Below, one piece after another: positions 19,929 to 27,207 of a DNA stretch of 64,000 bases; position 1 is the stretch's first letter, and every line of letters begins with the position of its first letter. The translations under genes and the position numbers were made by a program. The notes beneath the pieces are model-generated. The model was not told where the DNA came from. It worked only from the letters and a program-made list of their open reading frames with translations, and did not search any database. Origin of the DNA: Plantactinospora soyae (GTDB taxonomy: Bacteria; Actinomycetota; Actinomycetes; Mycobacteriales; Micromonosporaceae); assembly GCF_014874095.1 (NCBI RefSeq), contig NZ_JADBEB010000001.1, positions 6,758,001 to 6,822,000 on the forward strand. The letters are read 5' to 3'.

Positions 19929-20798
19929 TCACCAGGAGCCGGCGGTCGGACCCGCCGAACCGCCCCGGCGGCGCAGGTACTTCTCGAACTCCTGGGCGAT
20001 CTCGTCCCCGGTCAACGGCTGGATGCCGGCGTCGCCGACCCGTTCTTCCAGCTCGCGGACGTACTCGCCGAGTTCGGCGTCCTGCTCGGCGGCGGTGCGT
20101 ACCCGCTGCTCCCACTCGGCGGCCTCCTCGGCCAGGTCCGACATCGGGACCGGCAGGTCGAGTACCTCCTCGACCCGGTGCAGCAGCGCCAGGGTCGCCT
20201 TCGGGCAGGGCGGGTTGTTCGCGTAGTGCGGTACGTGCACCCAGAACGAGACGGCGTCGACCTCGGCCCGGGTCGCCGCGTCGTGCAGCACCCCGACGAT
20301 GCCGGTCGGACCGTCGTAGCGGGTCGGGGTGAGCTGGTAGCGCTCGGCGGCGTCCTTGTCCGAGGCACTGCCACTGATCGGCAGCGGCCGGGTGTACGGC
20401 ACGTCGGCGAGCAGCGCGCCGAGCAGCACGATCCGGTTGACCTCCAGGCTGTGGCAGAGCTCCAACACCTGCTCGCAGAAGGTCCGCCAGCGCATGCTGG
20501 GCTCGATGCCCCGGATCAGGACCACGTCCCGCTCCGTCCCCTCCGGGCTGGCCACCATGAACCGGGTGGTCGGCCACTCGACCCGGCGGGTCTCGCCATC
20601 GGCCATGGTGATCGTCGGCCGGCTCACCTGGAAGTCGTAGAAGTCCTCGGGGTCCAGCTCGGTGATCTGGCGGGCCTGCCAGACCTGCTCGAGATGCTCC
20701 ACCGCCGCCGTCGAGGCGTCCGCCGCGTCGTTCCAGCCCTCGAAGGCCGCGATCGCGACCGGCGAGCGCAGCACGGGCAAGCCGTCGAACTCGGTCAC
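19929..20798 (-). CDS. PAC2 family protein
   Basis: A 289-residue protein of the PAC2 family, named after the eukaryotic proteasome assembly chaperone 2. Characteristic blocks are AIAAFEGWNDAADASTAAVEHL at the N-terminus, DFYDFQVSRP, VLIRGIEPSMRW, and the YDGPTGIVGVLHDAA and HVPHYANNPPCPKATLALL regions. The bacterial role is not established; a link with the proteasome encoded 17 kb away is possible but unproven. The start is GTG (GTGACCGAG), overlapping by 4 bases the stop of a 34-codon frame upstream. The same gene lies next to metH in M. tuberculosis. Confidence 0.9.
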   Translation of the reverse strand: MTEFDGLPVLRSPVAIAAFEGWNDAADASTAAVEHLEQVWQARQITELDPEDFYDFQVSRPTITMADGETRRVEWPTTRFMVASPEGTERDVVLIRGIEPSMRWRTFCEQVLELCHSLEVNRIVLLGALLADVPYTRPLPISGSASDKDAAERYQLTPTRYDGPTGIVGVLHDAATRAEVDAVSFWVHVPHYANNPPCPKATLALLHRVEEVLDLPVPMSDLAEEAAEWEQRVRTAAEQDAELGEYVRELEERVGDAGIQPLTGDEIAQEFEKYLRRRGGSAGPTAGSW

Positions 20799-20899
20799 GC
20801 CCTACCCCCAGCGTGCGTGCCGTCGGTGATCCGGGCGGCGTACAGCCGCGCGGTGGTCCCCCCGATGAGCCTGGTGCTGCCGTCCCTGTTGTCCCTCAC
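20795..20899 (-). CDS. Putative 34-aa leader peptide overlapping the PAC2 start
   Basis: A GTG-started frame of 34 codons (start MRDNRDGSTRLIGG, end GTHAGGRA) whose TGA overlaps the GTG of the PAC2 gene as GTGA. A TAGGCT box at 20912-20907 lies 7 bases before its start, the same leaderless arrangement as many genes here. Translation of this peptide would therefore deliver ribosomes to the PAC2 start. The product is basic and resembles no family I know. It could be a regulatory leader, a real small protein, or an N-terminal mis-call of nothing. Confidence 0.45.
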   Translation of the reverse strand: MRDNRDGSTRLIGGTTARLYAARITDGTHAGGRA

Positions 20900-21102
20900 G
20901 TCCGTCAGCCTACGTCCCTGATTCGGATGCGGCCCGCCGGCCGCGCCGTCCGGCTCCGGCACGGGGCCCGGCCGGCCGGCCACCGGACAGGTGATGAGCA
21001 GGGACATCTGGGGCGCCGAGGGTGATAGCGACGCGGGTCACACCAGACGGAGCGGTACGCCTACCGCCGGTGGTCCGCCCTGGTGGGCACTAGCCTGGAG
21101 GC
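20900..21102. promoter_or_regulatory. Divergent promoter region between PAC2 leader and metH
   Basis: Two hundred bases holding a minus-strand TAGGCT box (20912-20907) and a plus-strand TAGCCT box (21091-21096), each 6-7 bases from a start codon. The middle part is GC-rich and shows no conserved cobalamin-riboswitch elements that I can recognise, although metH is B12-dependent. No gene is visible. Confidence 0.5.
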
Positions 21103-24100
21103 GTGTCGACTCCGCTACTGGACGCGCTGGCCGACCGGGTGCTCGTCGCCGACGGCGCGATGGGGACGATGTTGCAGGCGGCCGAGCTGACCCTGGACGA
21201 CTTCGAGGGCCACGAGGGGTGCAACGAGGTCCTCAACGTCACCCGGCCGGACGTGGTCAGTTCGGTGCACGACGCCTATCTGGCCGCCGGCGCCGACTGC
21301 GTGGAGACGAACACCTTCGGAACGAACCTCTCCGCCCTGCGCGAGTACGGCATCGAGGACCGCATCGCCGAGTTGGCCGAGGCCGGGGCGCGGCTGGCCC
21401 GACAGGCAGCGGATGCCGCCAGCACGCCGGACCAGCCCCGGTACGTGCTCGGCTCGATCGGGCCGGGTACCAAGCTGCCGACGCTCGGGCACCTGCCGTA
21501 CGCCGAGTTGCGCGACGCGTACCAGCGGAATGCGGCCGGGCTGGTGGCCGGGGGAGCCGACGGCCTGATCGTGGAGACCTGCCAGGACCTGTTGCAGGTC
21601 AAGGCGGCGGTGGTCGGCGCCCGACGGGCGGTGGCCGACGCCGGCCGGCAGGTGCCGGTGATCTGCCACGTGACCGTCGAGACCACCGGCACCATGCTGC
21701 TGGGCAGTGAGATCGGCGCGGCGTTGACCGCGTTGGAGCCGCTCGGCATCGACCTCATCGGGCTCAACTGCGCGACCGGGCCGGCCGAGATGACCGAGCA
21801 TCTGCGCTACCTCTCCCGGCACGCCCGGATACCGCTGTCGGTGATGCCGAACGCGGGACTGCCGCAGCTGACCGCCGACGGCGCCCGCTACCCGCTGACC
21901 CCCGAGGAGTTGGCCGACGCGCTCGAGGAGTTCGTCACCGACTACGGCCTGTCCCTGGTCGGCGGCTGCTGCGGAACGACGCCGGAGCACATCCGTACGG
22001 TGGTGGCCCGGTTGCGCGGCGCGGTGCCGGCGCCTCGGGACCCGGAGCCGGAGCCCGGGGTGGCGAGCCTGTACCACCAGGTGCCGTTCGCCCAGCAGGC
22101 CAGCGTGCTGATGGTCGGCGAGCGCACCAATGCGAACGGCTCCAAGGCGTTCCGGGAGGCGATGCTGGCCGGCGACTGGCAGACCTGTGTCGAGATCGCC
22201 CGTAGCCAGGCCCGGGACGGCTCGCACCTGCTCGACGTCTGCGTCGACTACGTCGGTCGGGACGGGGTGCGGGACATGCGGGAGGTCGCGGGCCGGTTCG
22301 CCACCGCCTCCACGCTGCCGATCATGCTCGACTCGACCGAGCCGGCGGTGATCGAGGCGGGTCTGGAGGCGCTCGGTGGCCGGTGCGTGGTCAACTCGGT
22401 CAACTTCGAGGACGGCGACGGCCCGGACTCCCGGTACGCCCGGGTGCTGCCGTTGATCGCCGAGCACGGCGCGGCGGTGGTCGCGCTGACCATCGACGAG
22501 GAGGGCCAGGCCCGGACCGCCGACTGGAAGGTACGGGTCGCGGCGCGGCTGATCGACGACCTGACCGGCCGCTGGGGGCTGGGCGTGCAGGACATCCTGG
22601 TCGACTGCCTGACCTTCCCGATCGCCACCGGGCAGGAGGAGACCCGCCGGGACGGCATCGAGACCATCGAGGCGATCCGGGAGATCGCCCGGCGGTATCC
22701 GGGGGTCAACTTCACCCTGGGCATCTCCAACGTGTCGTTCGGCCTGAACCCGGCGGCCCGGCAGGTGCTCAACTCGGTGTTCCTGCACGAGTGCGTACAG
22801 GCCGGTCTGACCAGCGCCATCGTGCACGCCAGCAAGATCCTGCCGATGGCGAAGATCCCCGACGGGCAGCGGGAGGTCGCGCTCGACCTGATCTACGACC
22901 GGCGCCGCGAGGGCCACGACCCGGTCCAGCGGTTCATCGAGCTGTTCGAGGGCGTCGACGCCGCCTCCGCCCGGGCCACCCGGGCGGAGGAACTGGCGGC
23001 GCTGCCGCTCGATGAGCGGCTGAAGCGACGGATCGTCGACGGGGAGCGCAACGGCCTGGAGGCCGACCTCGACGCGGCGCTGACCACCCGGCCGGCCCTC
23101 GTGATCATCAACGAGATCCTGCTGGACGGGATGAAGGTGGTCGGCGAACTGTTCGGCGCCGGCCAGATGCAGCTTCCGTTCGTCCTACAGTCCGCCGAGG
23201 TGATGAAGACCGCGGTGGCCCATCTCGAACCGCAGATGGAGAAGGCCGACGACGGCGGCAAGGGCCGGATCGTCCTGGCCACCGTCAAGGGCGACGTGCA
23301 CGACATCGGCAAGAACCTGGTGGACATCATCCTGTCCAACAACGGCTACGAGGTGGTCAACATCGGCATCAAGCAGCCGATCACCGCCATCCTGGAGGCC
23401 GCCGAACAGCACGGCGTGGACGCGATCGGGATGTCCGGCCTGCTGGTCAAGAGCACCGTCGTGATGAAGGAGAACCTCGCCGAGATGGCGTCCCGGGGCG
23501 TCGCCGAACGCTGGCCGGTGCTGCTCGGCGGAGCAGCGCTCACCCGCGCGTACGTCGAGGACGATCTCCGGGCCGGCTACGCCGGTCAGGTGCACTACGC
23601 GCGCGACGCCTTCGAGGGACTCTCCCTGATGGACCGGCTGATGGCGGCCAAGCGCGGCGGGAGCCCCGTGGTCGACCCCGAGCGGGAGGCCGCCCTCGTG
23701 GCGCGGCGGGCCCGTCGGGAGCGGCAGCGGGCGATCGTCACCGAGGCGCTGCCCGAACTCACCGACGCGTCCGTACGCTCCGACGTCGCGACCGACGTCG
23801 AGGTGCCGACGCCACCGTTCCACGGCACCCGGGTCGTCCGGGGCATCGCGCTGGCGGACTACGCGGCGCTGCTCGACGAGCGGGCCACCTTCGGTGGGCA
23901 GTGGGGCCTGCGCGGGTCGCGCGGCGGAACCGGACCGACGTACGAGGAACTGGTGGAGACCGAGGGGCGCCCCCGGCTGCGGTACTGGCTGGACCGGCTC
24001 GCCTCGGACAAGGTGCTGGAGGCGGCCGTGGTCTACGGCTACTTCCCGGCCTACTCCGAGGGCAACGACCTGGTGGTGCTCGACGAGAACGGCGGCACCG

Positions 24101-24615
24101 AACGGGCCCGGTTCAGCTTTCCCCGGCAGCGCCAGGAACGCCGGCTCTGCCTGGCCGACTTCTTCCGGCCCCGGGGCGGCGAGCCGGACGTGGTCGCCCT
24201 GCAACTGGTCACCGTCGGGCAGCCGGTCAGCGAGTACGCGGCCAAGCTCTTCGCCGCCGACGAGTACCGGGACTATCTCGAGGTGCACGGACTCTCAGTG
24301 CAGCTCACCGAGGCCCTCGCCGAGTACTGGCACCGGCGGATCCGGGCCGAGCTGGCCCTGGCCGGCGGCCGTACGGTGGCCGACGACGATCCGGCGGAAC
24401 TGGCCGGACTCCTGGGTACCCGGTACCGGGGCTGCCGGTACGCGTTCGGTTATCCGGCGTGTCCCGACCTGGAGGACCGGGCCACAGTCGTCGACCTGCT
24501 CGGCGCGGACCGGATCGGGGTGCGGTTGTCGGAGGAGTTCCAGTTGGTGCCGGAGCAGGCGACGGACGCGATCGTCGTGCACCACCCCGACGCCAACTAC
24601 TTCAACGCCCGCTGA
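21103..24615 (+). CDS. metH: Methionine synthase, cobalamin-dependent
   Basis: A 1170-residue enzyme transferring methyl from methyltetrahydrofolate via cobalamin to homocysteine. All four modules are present in order. The homocysteine domain has zinc-ligand GGCCGT (287-292). The pterin domain spans about 335-600 (VGERTNANGSKAF, then LDVCVDYVGRDG). The cobalamin cap and B12-binding domain carries DVHDIG (731-736, with His733 as the cobalt ligand). The C-terminal SAM-activation domain spans about 900-1165 (RGCRYAFGYPACPDLED). The GTG start lies 6 bases after TAGCCT. It is convergent with the APH-type kinase gene, 12 bases from its stop. Confidence 0.97.
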   Translation: MSTPLLDALADRVLVADGAMGTMLQAAELTLDDFEGHEGCNEVLNVTRPDVVSSVHDAYLAAGADCVETNTFGTNLSALREYGIEDRIAELAEAGARLARQAADAASTPDQPRYVLGSIGPGTKLPTLGHLPYAELRDAYQRNAAGLVAGGADGLIVETCQDLLQVKAAVVGARRAVADAGRQVPVICHVTVETTGTMLLGSEIGAALTALEPLGIDLIGLNCATGPAEMTEHLRYLSRHARIPLSVMPNAGLPQLTADGARYPLTPEELADALEEFVTDYGLSLVGGCCGTTPEHIRTVVARLRGAVPAPRDPEPEPGVASLYHQVPFAQQASVLMVGERTNANGSKAFREAMLAGDWQTCVEIARSQARDGSHLLDVCVDYVGRDGVRDMREVAGRFATASTLPIMLDSTEPAVIEAGLEALGGRCVVNSVNFEDGDGPDSRYARVLPLIAEHGAAVVALTIDEEGQARTADWKVRVAARLIDDLTGRWGLGVQDILVDCLTFPIATGQEETRRDGIETIEAIREIARRYPGVNFTLGISNVSFGLNPAARQVLNSVFLHECVQAGLTSAIVHASKILPMAKIPDGQREVALDLIYDRRREGHDPVQRFIELFEGVDAASARATRAEELAALPLDERLKRRIVDGERNGLEADLDAALTTRPALVIINEILLDGMKVVGELFGAGQMQLPFVLQSAEVMKTAVAHLEPQMEKADDGGKGRIVLATVKGDVHDIGKNLVDIILSNNGYEVVNIGIKQPITAILEAAEQHGVDAIGMSGLLVKSTVVMKENLAEMASRGVAERWPVLLGGAALTRAYVEDDLRAGYAGQVHYARDAFEGLSLMDRLMAAKRGGSPVVDPEREAALVARRARRERQRAIVTEALPELTDASVRSDVATDVEVPTPPFHGTRVVRGIALADYAALLDERATFGGQWGLRGSRGGTGPTYEELVETEGRPRLRYWLDRLASDKVLEAAVVYGYFPAYSEGNDLVVLDENGGTERARFSFPRQRQERRLCLADFFRPRGGEPDVVALQLVTVGQPVSEYAAKLFAADEYRDYLEVHGLSVQLTEALAEYWHRRIRAELALAGGRTVADDDPAELAGLLGTRYRGCRYAFGYPACPDLEDRATVVDLLGADRIGVRLSEEFQLVPEQATDAIVVHHPDANYFNAR

Positions 24616-24627
24616 GCGGGGCGCGGG

Positions 24628-25557
24628 TCACCGCCGGGCCAGGAGCCACTGCGCCGTCTCGAGGTGCCGACCCATTCCCGCCTCGTCCTGGAACGCCCAG
24701 ACCAGCGCCAGCGCGGCGGACCAGTTCCGGGCCCGGTCCCGGTCGAGGCCCAGTTCGGCGCTGAGCCGGTCCAGCCGGCGCGTCACGTCGACCCGGCCGT
24801 GTCCCAGGCCGTAGTCGCGGACGATCGAGGCGACCGACAACTCCCGCTCCCCGGTCACCGGTTTGGGGTCGATGACCAGCCACGGCCGGCGCTCCGCCCG
24901 CAGCACGTTGTACGCGTGCAGGTCCAGGTGGACCAGCACCTGCTCGCCCTGCCCGTCGGCGAGGCCGGTCAGCAGCTCCCGGACCGTGTCGAGCAGCCGT
25001 CGGGCCGCCGGCCGCCCGGCCCGTTCCCAGCGTTCCGGCAACTCGTCGCCCCACCGGGCCGCCTGCCGCCGTACCGGGACGAACGGCGCCCCCGCCGGCA
25101 CGGAGAGCGCCGGCAGCAGCCGGGCCAGGACTGTCAGCGCCCGCTCGGCGCCGACCTCGGCGAGGGGGCCGCCGGGAACGCATCGTTCGACCAGCAGGGC
25201 CCGCAGCCGTGGGTCGTACCCCAGCAGTCGGGTCGAGACGTGACCGTCCCAGTGCCGGAGCGCGGCGGCCTCGTGCTCGCTGTCCGGCTCGGGGTACTGC
25301 ACCTTCAGCACCACCTCGGTGCCGTCGGGTCGGGTGGCGGGCAGCACCAGTGAGACGTACGAGCCGTCGTAGGGTGGGCCGGTCCGCAGCGACCAGGCGG
25401 CCGCGCACTCGGCGACGAGATCCGGTAACGCCGCCAACCAGGCGCGCCCGCTCTGGTGGCCCCGTAACCAGTCCAGCCCGGCGGGCAACCGCAGTGGCCG
25501 TCGATGTCCGTCCATCGGTACATGGTCGTCGATGGCCGCAGCGCGTACGGTCGCCAT
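24628..25557 (-). CDS. Aminoglycoside/hydroxyurea-type phosphotransferase
   Basis: A kinase of up to 309 residues in the APH(6)/hydroxyurea-resistance family. The catalytic loop HLDLHAYNVL (Asp base, Asn metal ligand) and DFG-equivalent VIDPKPVTGE are clear. The N-lobe has VSLVLPATRPDGTEVVLKVQYP with the ATP-binding Lys. Family members phosphorylate aminoglycosides such as streptomycin, or other small alcohols. It may confer resistance, or act on an endogenous metabolite. The start is uncertain: ATG at 25557 or 25515. It is divergent from the metallopeptidase gene, with only 29 bases between starts if the upstream ATG is used. Confidence 0.88.
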   Translation of the reverse strand: MATVRAAAIDDHVPMDGHRRPLRLPAGLDWLRGHQSGRAWLAALPDLVAECAAAWSLRTGPPYDGSYVSLVLPATRPDGTEVVLKVQYPEPDSEHEAAALRHWDGHVSTRLLGYDPRLRALLVERCVPGGPLAEVGAERALTVLARLLPALSVPAGAPFVPVRRQAARWGDELPERWERAGRPAARRLLDTVRELLTGLADGQGEQVLVHLDLHAYNVLRAERRPWLVIDPKPVTGERELSVASIVRDYGLGHGRVDVTRRLDRLSAELGLDRDRARNWSAALALVWAFQDEAGMGRHLETAQWLLARR

Positions 25558-25586
25558 CGTGGCTGTTCTGACGCTCTGAATTCGAG

Positions 25587-26342
25587 GTGGTGGCCGCGAT
25601 GACCCCGTTGCCCCGTAGCGACCGATTCTGGCGGCTGCTCGCGCTCGTCGTCACGCTCGTCGTCGCCGGCGCCTGTTTCGCCGTACCGGGCGGCGAGGAC
25701 GATCCGCCGGCTCCGGACGACCCGGGTACGCCCGTCGCCACCGGCACGGCCGAGGCCGGGGCGGACGGCACCATGACGGTCGAGGAGTTCGAGCAGGACA
25801 TCAAGAGCGCGGTCCGGATCGCCGAGCTCTACTGGGCCGGCGAGTTCCGGGAGGCGGGGCAACGGTTCCAGCGGGTCAGCCGGATCAGCGCCTACAAGCG
25901 GGACGGTGAGATCGAGTGCGGGGGCCAGCCGCTGCCCCGGAACAACGCGGTCTACTGCTCCGACGGCGACTTCATCGCGTACGACATCAACTGGGCGGTG
26001 GCGGCGTTCCAGCAGATCGGGGACGCGTTCCTGTACTACCTGCTCGGCCACGAGTACGCGCACGGCGTGCAGATCCGGCTCGGCATCCGGTACGAGTTCA
26101 CCATCCAGCAGGAGTTGCAGGCCGACTGCATGGCCGGGGCGTACATCGGGGACTCGGAACGCGACCAGGTGCTGGCGGTGCAGGACGGCGACCTCGAGGA
26201 GTTGGCCGCGGGGCTGATGGCGGTGGCCGACGATCCGGGCCAGCCGTGGTTCGCCGAGGGGGCGCACGGCACCGTGGAGCAGCGTACGGACGCCTTCTTC
26301 GCCGGCTACCGGGACTCGATCGAGGCCTGCGATCTCGGCTGA
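25587..26342 (+). CDS. Neutral zinc metallopeptidase, predicted lipoprotein
   Basis: A 251-residue exported protein. A hydrophobic signal segment (about 16-29) ends in a lipobox-like VAGAC with Cys30, so it is probably anchored to the outer face of the membrane. A Pro/Asp-rich linker is followed by a YpfJ-type neutral zinc metallopeptidase domain with HEYAH (155-159) and the third-ligand helix QQELQAD (about 175-180). Cysteines in CGG and VYC may form a disulfide. Substrate unknown. Possible starts are GTG at 25587 or 25590, or ATG at 25599. Confidence 0.88.
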   Translation: MVAAMTPLPRSDRFWRLLALVVTLVVAGACFAVPGGEDDPPAPDDPGTPVATGTAEAGADGTMTVEEFEQDIKSAVRIAELYWAGEFREAGQRFQRVSRISAYKRDGEIECGGQPLPRNNAVYCSDGDFIAYDINWAVAAFQQIGDAFLYYLLGHEYAHGVQIRLGIRYEFTIQQELQADCMAGAYIGDSERDQVLAVQDGDLEELAAGLMAVADDPGQPWFAEGAHGTVEQRTDAFFAGYRDSIEACDLG

Positions 26343-26444
26343 CGGGCTGAGGGATCCGCCACACTTCGACGCCGACACCGGGAGATCAACGGGTCGCCTT
26401 GGCAGGATCGGCACTACAGACCCAGTCCGATCCGGGAGGAAATC

Positions 26445-27122
26445 CTGAACAGCCAGCACCCCGCAGCCGTGCTCTTCGACATGGACGGCACCCTGGTGGA
26501 CAGCGAGCGGCTGTGGGACACCGGGCTGCAGGAGCTTGCCGCGCACTACGGCGGAACGCTGTCGACGGCGGCCCGGCTCGCCATGGTCGGCACCAGCATG
26601 GCGGTCTCGATGGAGATCATGCACACCGACCTGGGACAGCCGTGGCGGGACCCGGCGGTCGGCGGCGCCTGGCTGGACAACCGGGTCGCCGAGCTGTTCC
26701 TCACCGACCTGCGGTGGCGGCCCGGTGCGCTGGCCCTGGTCTCGGCGGTACGCGCCGCGACGGTGCCGACCGCACTGGTCACCTCGACCCGCCGAAGCGT
26801 GGTCGAGGTGGCGTTGGAGACCCTCGGGCGGGACAGCTTCGACGTGGTGGTCTGCGGCGACGAGGTGGACGCGACCAAGCCGGATCCGGCGCCGTACCTG
26901 ACCGCTGCCCGGCTGCTGGGTGTGCCGATCAACCGGTGCGTGGCGATCGAGGACTCGCCGGCCGGGGTGGCGAGTGCGCTCGCCGCGGGTGCCGCCGTAC
27001 TCGCGGTGCCCAGCGAGGTGCCGATCGACCCGGCTGACGGCGTACGGATGCTGGAGACGCTGGCCGGGGTCGACCTGGAGCTGCTCACCGGCCTGCTGAG
27101 GCCGATCGACCTGCCGCACTGA
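26445..27122 (+). CDS. HAD-superfamily hydrolase (phosphatase), apparent CTG start
   Basis: A 225-residue HAD hydrolase of the beta-phosphoglucomutase/phosphatase group. Nucleophile motif I is FDMDGTL, motif II is LVTSTRR, motif III Lys lies in DATKPDPAPY, and motif IV is AIEDSPAGV. It likely dephosphorylates a sugar phosphate or similar. GTG at 26469 starts directly at the catalytic strand and has no ribosome site. A CTG eight codons upstream (26445, giving MNSQHPAAVLF) has GGAGG (26435-26439) exactly 5 bases before it. I therefore annotate the CTG as the start. It is followed by two strong hairpins. Confidence 0.85.
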   Translation: MNSQHPAAVLFDMDGTLVDSERLWDTGLQELAAHYGGTLSTAARLAMVGTSMAVSMEIMHTDLGQPWRDPAVGGAWLDNRVAELFLTDLRWRPGALALVSAVRAATVPTALVTSTRRSVVEVALETLGRDSFDVVVCGDEVDATKPDPAPYLTAARLLGVPINRCVAIEDSPAGVASALAAGAAVLAVPSEVPIDPADGVRMLETLAGVDLELLTGLLRPIDLPH

Positions 27123-27140
27123 CCCGGCGGTACGCACGAC

Positions 27141-27170
27141 GGGGGCGGTGTCCTTTCGGACACCGCCCCC
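27141..27170. terminator. Perfect 13-bp hairpin, bidirectional terminator
   Basis: GGGGGCGGTGTCC (27141-27153) pairs perfectly with 27158-27170 around a TTTC loop, immediately after the HAD gene. Because the ABC permease gene ends on the other strand, it can stop transcription from both sides. Confidence 0.88.
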
Positions 27171-27178
27171 GCGTTTCA

Positions 27179-27203
27179 CCCGCATCCATCCCCTGGATGC
27201 GGG
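27179..27203. terminator. Second hairpin in the same convergent gap
   Basis: CCCGCATCCA (27179-27188) pairs perfectly with 27194-27203 around a 5-base loop, 5 bases before the permease stop codon on the minus strand. With the preceding hairpin it fills the 85-base convergent gap. Confidence 0.75.
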
Positions 27204-27207
27204 CGGG

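Noticed and set aside
20900-21102. Cobalamin riboswitch before metH
   Set aside because: No conserved B12-box or expected stems could be recognised, and the promoter box lies only 6 bases from the start codon, leaving no room for a leader.
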